From positions 1-64,000 of the forward strand of contig NZ_JAIETD010000133.1 in assembly GCF_019745455.1 (NCBI RefSeq): DNA of 64,000 nucleotides, written 5' to 3'. Each line of letters begins with the position of its first letter. Within the stretch, counting starts at the first letter, position 1. Positions 53,498-62,640 of the stretch are shown in pieces. The DNA comes from Methylobacterium sp. GTDB lineage: Bacteria; Pseudomonadota; Alphaproteobacteria; Rhizobiales; Beijerinckiaceae. A program made the translations under genes and the position numbers. The notes below the pieces were generated by a model, which worked only from the letters and a program-made list of their open reading frames with translations, did no database searches and was not told the DNA's origin.

Positions 53498-53830
53498 GTC
53501 TCCGTAGCTCAGCTGGACAGAGCACAGGTTTCCTAGATCGAATTGGGCGTCGCGAGGGGAAACCGCGCGGCGGATCCGCTCAAATTCGGGGAAAGCCCAC
53601 AGGCCCGTTCGCGGGCCTCGGCCAATCCCGAGCCAAGCCCGGACGTCTCCTCACGGCGACACCCGGGAAGGTGTAGAGACTAGACGGGCGGCACCTAAAG
53701 GCTCCGGCATCGGAGCCCATGGTGAAGGGATAGTCCAGACCACGAACGCTGCCTTCAGCAAGCAGCGGCGGCGGAAGCCGAAGTGGGATGAAACCTGGGG
53801 TCGCAGGTTCGAGACCTGCCGGGGACGCCA
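53498..53830 (+). tRNA. tRNA-Arg(CCU), split by a group I intron
   Basis: The exons 53498-53534 and 53791-53830 together form a complete tRNA. The acceptor stem is GTCTCCG / CGGGGAC (one U-G pair), the D stem GCTC/GAGC, and the anticodon stem CAGGT / ACCTG around the loop TTCCTAA with anticodon CCT. The T stem is GCAGG / CCTGC around TTCGAGA, with discriminator G and encoded CCA. The intron interrupts the loop directly after the third anticodon base. The tRNA reads AGG codons. Without splicing the tRNA cannot fold. Confidence 0.95.
53535..53790 (+). ncRNA. Group I self-splicing intron (IC3-like) in tRNA-Arg
   Basis: The 256-base insertion follows U53534 and ends with G53790, as group I introns require. 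P1 can be drawn as GGTTTCCT (53527-53534) with GGGAAACC (53557-53564), leaving the U-G pair at the 5' splice site. Core sequences match the Azoarcus/Anabaena tRNA introns: TCAAATTCGG.GAAA near 53580, GGTGTAGAGACTAGACGG near 53670-53687 and ATGGTGAAGG.ATAGTCC near 53719-53735. No endonuclease is encoded. Introns of this class in tRNA-Arg(CCU) are known from alphaproteobacteria. Confidence 0.93.
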
Positions 53831-53832
53831 CC

Positions 53833-53863
53833 TTTTTTCACGCTCTTTTCATGCGTGAAAAAA
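53833..53863. repeat. Inverted repeat after the tRNA
   Basis: TTTTTTCACGC and GCGTGAAAAAA form a perfect 11-bp inverted repeat with a 9-base loop, two bases after CCA. The U-run precedes and the A-run follows the stem, the reverse of a classical terminator. It may still help end or process the tRNA transcript, or belong to the promoter of the next gene. Confidence 0.7.
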
Positions 53864-53928
53864 TCCACTACCGCGCTCGAAGGCCACGGCCTAGCTTGAT
53901 GGTCTGAGGCAGATCGCGCGAGGTGCGT

Positions 53929-54342
53929 ATGGCAGGCCAGAAGACCGATGCGCGCGACGTCCATGTCGGTCAGCGCATCGCCATGCAACGCAAGAAGGCG
54001 GCCCTGACCCAGAAGCGCGTGGCCCAGAGCTTCGGCATGTCGGCGGCGCAGCTCCAGAAGTACGAGAAGGGCACCAATCGCATCAGTGCCATCCACCTCG
54101 AAACATTCAGCCGCATGACGGGTGTGCCGGTCGAATATTTCTTCCAGGGAATGAAGCGGAGCGACGATCCCGCCGAGGAGGGTTTCGCCGAGCGCCGGCA
54201 ACAGCCCTACGCCACGGAGCTGGACCCCTGGGCCGGGCTGGCCGAAATGGTGGCGCAGCACGTGAACGCGCATTTTCCCGACACCAGTCGTCAGGAATTC
54301 GCCGCAGCGATCAAGGCGTTGAATGCCTGCCTCAATGGCTGA
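53929..54342 (+). CDS. XRE-type helix-turn-helix regulator
   Basis: The 137-residue protein has an N-terminal HTH_3 domain (VGQRIAMQRKKAALTQKRVAQSFGMSAAQLQKYEKGTNRISAIHLETFSRMTGVPVEYFF). A C-terminal helical part with no sensor motif follows. Such a regulator precedes metK in many alphaproteobacteria. ATG at 53929 follows GAGG; a GTG two codons earlier is possible. It may regulate metK, but no operator was identified. Confidence 0.88.
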   Translation: MAGQKTDARDVHVGQRIAMQRKKAALTQKRVAQSFGMSAAQLQKYEKGTNRISAIHLETFSRMTGVPVEYFFQGMKRSDDPAEEGFAERRQQPYATELDPWAGLAEMVAQHVNAHFPDTSRQEFAAAIKALNACLNG

Positions 54343-54524
54343 GGTCGACGAGGCGAAGATGGTCGCCTCGAGGGGTTGATTTAACGACCGTTTTGTCCGG
54401 TATTTCGGAAGCGTTCGGTCTTTCGGCTTGACCGTCTTCATGTCGGGTGCAAGAACCTCGACCTTCTTCAGGCCGGTCATGCGCCCGCGAAACAAGGCGC
54501 GTCCGATATCGGGGGTGCCCTCAG

Positions 54525-55703
<1,179 letters not shown>

Positions 55704-55710
55704 GCCGCCC

Positions 55711-56439
55711 ATGAAGGGGAGGGCAGATACCCCTCCCCAGCCGGGCGGGGCCGAAGGCGCCGAACGCGCCTTCTTCGGGCGCCGCAAAGGCAAGCGCCTG
55801 CGTGCGGGTCAGGAGCAGCGCCTCGCGGAACTTCTACCCAAGCTTCGGTTGACCCTGCCCGAGCCGGGCACCTTCCTCGACCCGCCCGCCGTGTTCCCTG
55901 ATCCTGTCGAAGAGGTCTGGCTCGAGATCGGGTTCGGCGGCGGCGAGCACCTCGCGGCCAATGCCCTGCGCCATCCCGGCATCGGGATCATTGGCGCAGA
56001 GCCCTTCGTCAACGGCGTCGTCAAGCTCCTGCGCGCCGTCGACGACGAGGATCTGCGCAACGTCCGGATCTGGGACGAGGATGCGACGACGCTGCTCGCG
56101 GCCCTGCCCGATGCCGCGCTCGCGCGGGTCTATCTCCTCTATCCCGATCCCTGGCCCAAGCGCCGCCAGCGCAAGCGCCGCTTCGTCTCCGACGAGAGCC
56201 TCGCGGAGATCGCCCGAGTGCTGAAACCGGGCGGCGTGTTCCGTTTCGCCAGCGATATCGACGATTATGCCGGCTGGACGCTCGTGCGCGCGCGGCGCTC
56301 GGCGAGCCTCGCCTGGACGGCGAAGGCGGCTATCGATTGGACGCGGCCTTGGCCGGACTGGCCCGGCACCCGCTACGAGGCCAAGGCCGTGGCGGCTGGC
56401 AGGCGGCCGACCTACCTCGAGTTCCGACGGACCTCCTGA
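55711..56439 (+). CDS. trmB: tRNA (guanine-N7-)-methyltransferase TrmB
   Basis: The 242-residue SAM-dependent enzyme methylates G46 in the variable loop of tRNAs. The SAM-binding motif is VWLEIGFGGGEHLAA, and the family hallmark LYPDPWPKRRQRKRRFV and the acidic DIDDYAGW segment are present. An N-terminal basic extension (GRRKGKRLRAGQ) is normal for the group. It starts 7 bp after metK, so a shared transcript that links SAM synthesis to a SAM user is likely. Confidence 0.95.
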   Translation: MKGRADTPPQPGGAEGAERAFFGRRKGKRLRAGQEQRLAELLPKLRLTLPEPGTFLDPPAVFPDPVEEVWLEIGFGGGEHLAANALRHPGIGIIGAEPFVNGVVKLLRAVDDEDLRNVRIWDEDATTLLAALPDAALARVYLLYPDPWPKRRQRKRRFVSDESLAEIARVLKPGGVFRFASDIDDYAGWTLVRARRSASLAWTAKAAIDWTRPWPDWPGTRYEAKAVAAGRRPTYLEFRRTS

Positions 56440-56645
56440 GCGAGCCGGCCTGCGCAACTTCAAGGAGTCTCTACAGAAAGCGCGGGATGAATGCATATCG
56501 GGGGCGATGCCTGACATGACGGCACCTTGTCGCCAAAATCCTATGCCTTCATGATCTTGCGTGGGAGATATGCGGATGATCGGCTGCCTCCCGCGACGGC
56601 AGGCGCACAGCCCGGCGGGGGCTGGCGGCGCCGAGTGAGGTTCGC

Positions 56646-58418
56646 GTGTTGGGCGTCAGATCGCACCAGAACCCGGGGGCGCAGGCGAGCCAGGATCTGG
56701 CGGGCCCGGATTTCGGCGGCGACCTCCACCGCCTCGCCTTCGAGCTCGCCGCCACCGGTCTTGCGATCCTGTCGCCGGACGGGCGCAGCATCGTCTCCGC
56801 CAACACTCATCTCTGCAGCCTTCTCGGACATCCGCCCGGTGCGCTGCTGGACCGGCCCCTGACCGATCTCGGTGAGGTTGCGCATCCGCTGCCTGACGGC
56901 ATCCGCTTCTGGCGGCGGGCCGACGGCGCGGCGCTGCCGGTGCGGGTCCGCGCTTCCGGACAAGCGAGCGCCGCGCTCCGCGTCATCGTGGTCGAGCCGG
57001 TGGACGAGGACGAGATCGTCCGCGCCGAGCAGAATCGCGACGCCCTCACCGCGGCCGGTCTCGGCGAATGGCGCTGGGACAGAGCCAGCGACCTCCTCAC
57101 CCTGTCGCGCCGCGCCGCCCACATCCTCGGCCATACGCCGGGCGAAGCTCTCGCTTGGGCCGACCTGCGCGCCCGCATCGAGGCCGGCGACGCGATTCGG
57201 ATCGAGCGGCAGATGCGGGAAGCAGCGATCGCCGGGCAACGCTACGCCATCGAGTTCCGGGTCGGGCACGGGATCGAGGACCGCCTCGTCTGGGTCAGTG
57301 CCCGCGGCCAGGCCATCCAGGCGCCGGACGGCTCGGCACCCGGCATGGTCGGCGTGATCCAGGACGTCACCACCCGAATCGCCGACCGCGACGCCTTGCG
57401 CGACCGCGAGCAGCGCCTGCGCATCGCCGCCTCCCTTGCCGATCTCGGCATCTTCGAGTGGCATATGCTCGACGACAGGGCGATCTGGGAGAACGAGCGG
57501 ATGTTCGCCATTTTCGGGCGCGATCCCGAGGATGGGCCGGTGGGCAAGCGCGAGTTCCTCGACAGCCTGCTCCATCCCGACGACCGCGCGGCGGTGCGTC
57601 AGGCGATCTCGGATGCCCTGCGCGACGATGCGATCCTGCACGTCACCGGCCGCATCCGCCATGCCGGCGACGGTACCTGGCGCATCATCGACCTCGCCGG
57701 ACGTTTCGAACGCGATGCCCCGGACCGACTGCCGCGCCGCCTCATCGGCGTCGTCGCGGACGTCACCGACCGTCGCATCGCCGAGGATCGGCAGAACCTC
57801 CTGATCCGTGAGCTTCACCACCGCGTCAAGAATACCCTGGCCACCGTCCAGGCGATCGTCAGCTCGACGGCGCGCAACGCCACCAGCATCAACAGCTTCT
57901 ACCAGGCCTTCGTCGGGCGCATCGTCTCGCTCGCCCACACCCATGCGGTGCTCACCGGCGCGACCTGGCAGGTGGCCTCCCTGCGCGACCTTCTCGCCAA
58001 CGAACTGAGGCCCTACGCCGACGACGTTCCCGACATCCCCGATGCGCGCGTCACCCTGACCGGACCGTCCGTCGAGCTCTCCTCGGAGATCGCTGTCCCG
58101 ATCGGCATGGCGATCCACGAGCTGACCACCAACGCCGCGAAATATGGAGCGCTCTCCACCGGCTCGGGCCGTGTCGCCGTGACCTGGGATGTCGAGCCCG
58201 ACGGTGCCAACGGCACGCTGCGATTCGCCTGGCGGGAGAGAGGCGGCCCGCCGGTGAAGCCGCCGAGCCGCCAGGGCTTCGGCTCGCGCCTGCTCCAGCG
58301 CGTTCTCACCACGCAGGTCCGCGCAGTGGTGGAGATCGAATATCCGCCCGAAGGATTCCGCCTGACGATGCGCGCGCCACTATCGGCCCGTAACGATGCC
58401 TTGAATCCGCTCGCATAA
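56646..58418 (+). CDS. PAS-containing HWE histidine kinase
   Basis: The 590-residue soluble sensor kinase has about three PAS domains (residues 25-120, 125-245, 255-380). An HWE-type kinase core follows, with the phospho-histidine in RELHHRVKNTLATVQAIVSSTAR (His391 or its neighbour), the N-box HELTTNAAKYGAL, a W-x-E in WRERGG and GFGSRLLQRVL. HWE kinases often sense light, stress or redox and feed single-domain regulators such as the one 15 kb to the left. The start is GTG at 56646, with a TTG next. Confidence 0.9.
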   Translation: MLGVRSHQNPGAQASQDLAGPDFGGDLHRLAFELAATGLAILSPDGRSIVSANTHLCSLLGHPPGALLDRPLTDLGEVAHPLPDGIRFWRRADGAALPVRVRASGQASAALRVIVVEPVDEDEIVRAEQNRDALTAAGLGEWRWDRASDLLTLSRRAAHILGHTPGEALAWADLRARIEAGDAIRIERQMREAAIAGQRYAIEFRVGHGIEDRLVWVSARGQAIQAPDGSAPGMVGVIQDVTTRIADRDALRDREQRLRIAASLADLGIFEWHMLDDRAIWENERMFAIFGRDPEDGPVGKREFLDSLLHPDDRAAVRQAISDALRDDAILHVTGRIRHAGDGTWRIIDLAGRFERDAPDRLPRRLIGVVADVTDRRIAEDRQNLLIRELHHRVKNTLATVQAIVSSTARNATSINSFYQAFVGRIVSLAHTHAVLTGATWQVASLRDLLANELRPYADDVPDIPDARVTLTGPSVELSSEIAVPIGMAIHELTTNAAKYGALSTGSGRVAVTWDVEPDGANGTLRFAWRERGGPPVKPPSRQGFGSRLLQRVLTTQVRAVVEIEYPPEGFRLTMRAPLSARNDALNPLA

Positions 58419-58504
58419 GGAAACGTCCCGACGTTCGAATCCGGGATAATTTCATAGTACTCTAATTTTGCACGAAGCCTTTTGAAGGACGAATGCCGGA
58501 TCGC

Positions 58505-59764
58505 TTATCGCACGAGCCGGGCATTGCCCTTGTTGATGTTGTTCCTGCAATTCGTACTCGGATCGGACGCTTGGTAGCGGGAACCGTTGTCGAGTTCCAG
58601 GCGAGCGACCACGATGCGGATGCAGTTGGCCTCCCACACCACATCGTTTTCGAACTCGACCTGACTGCTGGGCGCGTAGATGGTTCCTTCGGCAGAGGCG
58701 CCGAACTTCGAATAGATGTCGTGATCCTTGGTATTCTCCCGGTCCGACCAGAGAACGATGCCGGCATAGGGCCCCGTCGTCGGAGCCTTCAGGTTGAAGC
58801 TGGTCCGGCTGTGGAAGAACAGATCGCTACCCCTGCCTTCCATGTAGATGAGGACGTCCTGCCCGACGATCGAAGCACCGTTCTCCAGCGTGAACTCGCC
58901 CTTTACGACGTACACGCCCGGTGAAAAGGTCACGGTTCCGCCCTTGATCCTCAAGCCGTTGCAGAAGGCGAGATTCGGGCTGAGGGTCACCGTTCCGGTG
59001 ACGTCCTTGGCGCCTCCGCAGAGGTTGTTCATCGGGGGAGACAGGGACGCGTAGGGGTCGCTGACGGGTTCGACACCCGTTACCGGTGTCGGCGTGACCG
59101 TCGCGGTGCTGTGCTTGTCGAACCCGCCGACGACACGGATATTCTTGACGCTGACGTATGAAGAGCGTCCCAGCTCCAAAGCTTCTCTGTGCCTCGAGTT
59201 TACCTGTACACCGCAAGTTGGCGCGTCGATCCGCGCGCCGGGATCGACGTCGAAGGCGTCATGATGATCCGGATGAAGGATCAGGATGCAGATTGGGCTG
59301 GAGGATACCGCGATCGCGCGCGCCGACAGATCCCAGGATTCCACGCCGAAGAAGTTGGCGAAGGTCGTTTTCAGGCTGTTTCCCTTGGATCTGGTCCTTG
59401 ACGCCGTCACTCGGACGGCATTCGGGTTCTCGCCGACAGTGAAGACGCCGTTCTCCCATTTGCCGAACTGCAGGTCCGCATCGGTCACGAGATTGTCGAC
59501 GGTCGGGCGGTTCAGCGCGGCATAGGTCTGGGCTGTGGCAAGAGCCAAAGCGCGGTCGGCGCCCCCGATATATTTGGCCGTAGCCAAGGCGGAGGCCTCG
59601 GCACTCGTGAGCAGATCGTTCTTCTCGTTGAAGGCTAGCCCGATATCGACGGCGATCCCAGCAAATCCAAGCAGCGTAACGGAACTCAAGGCAAAGAGCA
59701 TCGTGACGTTGCCACGGCTATTTCTCAAAAAAATCCGGAACGAAGACCCAATTTTACCGCTCAT
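58505..59764 (-). CDS. TadG-like pilus/secretion protein
   Basis: The 419-residue protein has an N-terminal TadE/TadG-type segment (RNSRGNVTMLFALSSVTLLGFAGIAVDIGLAF), the single membrane anchor of pseudopilin-like Tad proteins, then a large periplasmic beta-rich part. Repeated hydrophobic beta stretches (GTVTLSPNLAFCNGLRIKGGTVTFSPGVYVVKGEFTLENGASIVG) suggest a beta-helix. Its ATG overlaps the tadE-like stop as ATGA. No other tad/flp genes are present. Lower GC than its neighbours suggests later acquisition or relaxed selection. Confidence 0.82.
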   Translation of the reverse strand: MSGKIGSSFRIFLRNSRGNVTMLFALSSVTLLGFAGIAVDIGLAFNEKNDLLTSAEASALATAKYIGGADRALALATAQTYAALNRPTVDNLVTDADLQFGKWENGVFTVGENPNAVRVTASRTRSKGNSLKTTFANFFGVESWDLSARAIAVSSSPICILILHPDHHDAFDVDPGARIDAPTCGVQVNSRHREALELGRSSYVSVKNIRVVGGFDKHSTATVTPTPVTGVEPVSDPYASLSPPMNNLCGGAKDVTGTVTLSPNLAFCNGLRIKGGTVTFSPGVYVVKGEFTLENGASIVGQDVLIYMEGRGSDLFFHSRTSFNLKAPTTGPYAGIVLWSDRENTKDHDIYSKFGASAEGTIYAPSSQVEFENDVVWEANCIRIVVARLELDNGSRYQASDPSTNCRNNINKGNARLVR

Positions 59765-60213
59765 TCGATAAGGCTTCGCATGACGGCTCTGGCTGAGAGG
59801 CCGCCAAGAATGATATTGCCGAAGGGCGTAATCTTTGCAATCTCTTCCGTCGAGATGGAGAGGGTAACGATGACATCCTGCCTGCTTTGATCTCCTCTGG
59901 TTGCTGGAACGATATTGACGGACACGACGACTCGAAGATCGTCTCTTGCTCGCGTTTCGGCGAATTGCTTGGCCTCCGCCACGGTCATGTAGCCCACCGC
60001 CACTCCGCGTGCGGCCTCACGGGCGTAGGTGCTGATGCTGCTATGTGCGTGCATCACCATTGAGATCGTGAAAATCGACGCGATCATGGCAATCAGGATC
60101 GGTGCCACCAAAGCAAACTCGACTGCCGACGCACCACTTCGATTCGAGACGAGCGAGCGTACTAGCCGCAAGACGCAGGTGGATCTGATTTGAACTGCCA
60201 TAAGTGAAGACAT
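59761..60213 (-). CDS. TadE-like pilus assembly protein
   Basis: The 150-residue protein has the TadE motif SNRSGASAVEFALVAPILIAMIASIFTISMVMHAHSSISTYAREAARGVAVG. This is a short cytoplasmic tail, a hydrophobic helix following Ala-Val-Glu-Phe, and a periplasmic C-terminus. It is a minor pseudopilin of the Tad/Flp system. Coupled with the TadG-like gene by a 4-bp overlap. Start alternatives are ATG at 60213 or 60201. Confidence 0.87.
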   Translation of the reverse strand: MSSLMAVQIRSTCVLRLVRSLVSNRSGASAVEFALVAPILIAMIASIFTISMVMHAHSSISTYAREAARGVAVGYMTVAEAKQFAETRARDDLRVVVSVNIVPATRGDQSRQDVIVTLSISTEEIAKITPFGNIILGGLSARAVMRSLIE

Positions 60214-60620
60214 GATCTAACTGTTTAGGTCGCGTGCACATCAGGCCCATCAAATTGTTAAGATGATCCTAAAGGAAATTATTTAAATACCATTGAATGT
60301 ATTGTATTCGTATTTTGAATAAAGCATCGGTGCGTGATGCATGCATTTTGAGTCGGTATGGTCACTGGGCGTCCAGCGGGAGCAGTCCAGGCCGGATTGC
60401 AGCTGCAGCGACGTGCCGTCACACTTGGAGGCGAGGGTGCACATGTGTGAAGGCCGGCGACCGATCCGCCATGATTATCGCCCTGCATCAGACCAAAAAA
60501 AGGCCCGATCCCCCCAAAAATTCGGTTCAAGGACAATGACTTATAGCGTCGAACCGGATCATGGCCCGTGACGGCCGAGCCCCGACTTTCGCTCCGGCAT
60601 CTCGTCTGCCGGCAAAGGCC
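60214..60620. other. AT-richer intergenic region upstream of tadE
   Basis: This 407-bp gap is markedly AT-richer at 60240-60330 (AAATTATTTAAATACC, TATTGTATTCGTATTTTG), the most AT-rich patch in the window, and probably holds the tadE promoter. Short frames on the plus strand overlap each other and have no recognisable product. Confidence 0.5.
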
Positions 60621-61607
60621 TCAGGCCGCGCCGCGATCGGTCTCGCCGCCTGCTTCGACGAAGGCCTTGAGCTCGTCGAGGGACTTGAAGGTGAATCGCC
60701 CACGCGGCGTGTCGGCCTCGATCGAGCCGTCCGAATACATCACGTAGGTGTTCCCGCCCGAGACGTAGGTTCCGACCACTGCGAGGGCCGGCTCTGCCGG
60801 GGTTTCCGGATCCGCCGGCTCTTCGGTGAGCGCGGGACGGAGCTCCGGCTCGTCGGAGAGGTCGGTCTCGGCCGGTGCTGCCACTGGCACGGCCGGCGCG
60901 AAAAGATCCGTCTCCGGGCCCGTCTTCAAGGCGGTTTCGGGCTGCTCCTCGGCCGATCGGGTTGCGGGCTCTTCCTCGACGTGAAGCTGCTGCGCCGACG
61001 TGTCGGCCGGTACCTTCGGCGACATCGCGTCGAACGCCGCATCGCCGGTGGGCGGATCGAAGGTCGGTTCGGCTTCCCGCGTCGGCGCGAGGTCGAGATC
61101 GGCAAGTTCCGGGAACAATGGCTCGGGCGGCGCCGGCCAGGGATCGGAGCGCCGATCTGAGCGGGGATCGGGGCTCGGCTCTTCGAACGACGCCTCAAAA
61201 CTCGGGTTCGGCCGCTCGTGTGCCTCGCTTCCGAGATAGGCGCCCCCCGCCGTTCCCGCGGCGAGGCCGGCAGCCCCTGCGATGAGGGGACGCCTTGCCC
61301 CCGGCGATGGAGTTTCCGGCATCCCGTTTTCGAAGGTTCGTGCCGGCGGCACCGGCACTTCGGCTCTCGGCACCTCAAGTCTCGGCGGAACGGGGGCCGA
61401 TTCATCGGCCGAGCGCCGCGCCAGGCCACGGATCTGGCGGGCGAGGACCGCGAGTCCCAAGAGAACCGAACCCGCCGAGGCGACGGTCGCGCCGGCGATC
61501 GTCATGGCGAGTCCGCTTTCCAGCCGGACGAAGGGAAATCCCTGAATTACCGAGGCGATCCCGCCGACGATCATGGCGAGGGAGAGCGCGAACAGCGCGA
61601 GGATCAT
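60621..61607 (-). CDS. Membrane protein with acidic disordered linker
   Basis: The 328-residue protein has two N-terminal membrane helices (MILALFALSLAMIVGGIASVI and LAMTIAGATVASAGSVLLGLAVL) and a third short hydrophobic stretch near residue 115. A long Pro/Glu/Asp-rich disordered region follows, then a conserved 50-residue C-terminal module (VVGTYVSGGNTYVMYSDGSIEADTPRGRFTFKSLDELKAFVEAGGE) that recurs in Hyphomicrobiales proteins. Function is unknown. It diverges from sodB with 233 bp between. Confidence 0.72.
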   Translation of the reverse strand: MILALFALSLAMIVGGIASVIQGFPFVRLESGLAMTIAGATVASAGSVLLGLAVLARQIRGLARRSADESAPVPPRLEVPRAEVPVPPARTFENGMPETPSPGARRPLIAGAAGLAAGTAGGAYLGSEAHERPNPSFEASFEEPSPDPRSDRRSDPWPAPPEPLFPELADLDLAPTREAEPTFDPPTGDAAFDAMSPKVPADTSAQQLHVEEEPATRSAEEQPETALKTGPETDLFAPAVPVAAPAETDLSDEPELRPALTEEPADPETPAEPALAVVGTYVSGGNTYVMYSDGSIEADTPRGRFTFKSLDELKAFVEAGGETDRGAA

Positions 61608-61840
61608 GGACGTCTCGGGGGTCGCGATACGCGGGACAAGTCGCGTATCCTAAAGGCTTGCCGCTGTTTTGCAAAACCGGCCCTGTGCACGAACTTCGCC
61701 GTCCCGCTGCCCGGATGCCGGTTTCGGCGTTGCCCTGGCCGGGGTGCCGACTTACCTACAGGCGGGCCGATGCGGGATGCGGCGCGCACGTTACCCCTGC
61801 GCCACCCCCGTTCCGAGGCCCCGAGATCCGGAGAGAGCCG

Positions 61841-62440
61841 ATGACCTTCACGCTGCCCGAACTGCCTTACGCCTACGACGCGCTCGGCCCCTACATGTCG
61901 AAGGAGACCCTCGAGTTTCACCACGACAAGCATCACAAGGCCTATGTCGACACCGGCAACAAGCTGCTCGAGGGAACGGGCCTCGAAGGCAAGAGCGTCG
62001 AGGAGATCGTAAAGGCCGCCCACAACACCAACCAGCCGCTCTTCAACAATGCCGGTCAGCACTACAACCACATCCATTTCTGGAACTGGATGAAGCCCAA
62101 TGGCGGCGGCTCGCCCCCCGGCGCGCTCGCCAAGAAGATCGACGAGGACCTGGGCGGCTTCGAGAAGTTCAAGGCCGACTTCATCCAGGCTGGCGTGTCG
62201 CAATTCGGCTCGGGCTGGGCCTGGCTCGCGGTCAAGGACGGCAAGCTCGCGATCCTCAAGACCCCCAACGGCGAGAACCCCCTGGTCCACGGCGCCAAGC
62301 CGATCCTCGGCGTCGACGTCTGGGAGCACTCCTATTACATCGACTACCGCAACCGCCGCCCCGACTACCTCAAGGCCTTCATCGAGAACCTGGTGAACTG
62401 GGAGCACGTGGAGAAGATGCACGCCGAGGCGACGGCGTAG
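61841..62440 (+). CDS. sodB: Superoxide dismutase, Fe-type
   Basis: The 199-residue Fe/Mn superoxide dismutase has metal ligands in FHHDKHHKAYV (His27), HYNHIHFWNW, and DVWEHSYYIDYRNRRPDYL. The residue before the ligand helix reads AGQHYNH, with Gln in the position typical of Fe enzymes. It has no signal peptide and is cytoplasmic. GGAGAGAG precedes the ATG at 61841. A hairpin-type repeat follows the stop. Confidence 0.95.
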   Translation: MTFTLPELPYAYDALGPYMSKETLEFHHDKHHKAYVDTGNKLLEGTGLEGKSVEEIVKAAHNTNQPLFNNAGQHYNHIHFWNWMKPNGGGSPPGALAKKIDEDLGGFEKFKADFIQAGVSQFGSGWAWLAVKDGKLAILKTPNGENPLVHGAKPILGVDVWEHSYYIDYRNRRPDYLKAFIENLVNWEHVEKMHAEATA

Positions 62441-62449
62441 CTTTCCCTT

Positions 62450-62530
62450 CCCTCCCCCTTGAGGGGAGGGATCGAGGGTGGGGTGGCTGGGTGAACCTGC
62501 CGCTCACCAAGCGGAACCACCCCCACCTCC
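62450..62530. repeat. Intergenic palindromic repeat after sodB
   Basis: CCCTCCCC / GGGGAGGG (62450-62470) forms a tight hairpin 10 bp after the sodB stop. It is followed by a second inverted pair built on GAGGGTGGGG and CCCCCACCTC (62474-62529). It is probably both a transcript end and a dispersed repeat. Confidence 0.55.
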
Positions 62531-62640
62531 GGCTTCTACCCACACCCAAGTCGGGCTTGCCCGGTTTGGGCACTTAATAGTGCAGATCTCAGGCGAGCCC
62601 GAGATCTGTGGGGGAGGAGAGGCGCTTCTGATCGGCCTTC

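Noticed and set aside
53833..53863. Classical intrinsic terminator after the tRNA
   Set aside because: The U-run precedes the stem and the A-run follows it, the reverse of a standard terminator. Recorded as an inverted repeat instead.
54384..54524. SAM-II or SAM/SAH riboswitch upstream of metK
   Set aside because: The GATTTAAC string resembles part of SAM-II, but the other conserved elements (for example the GCTAAA region and the pairing stem) are not found.
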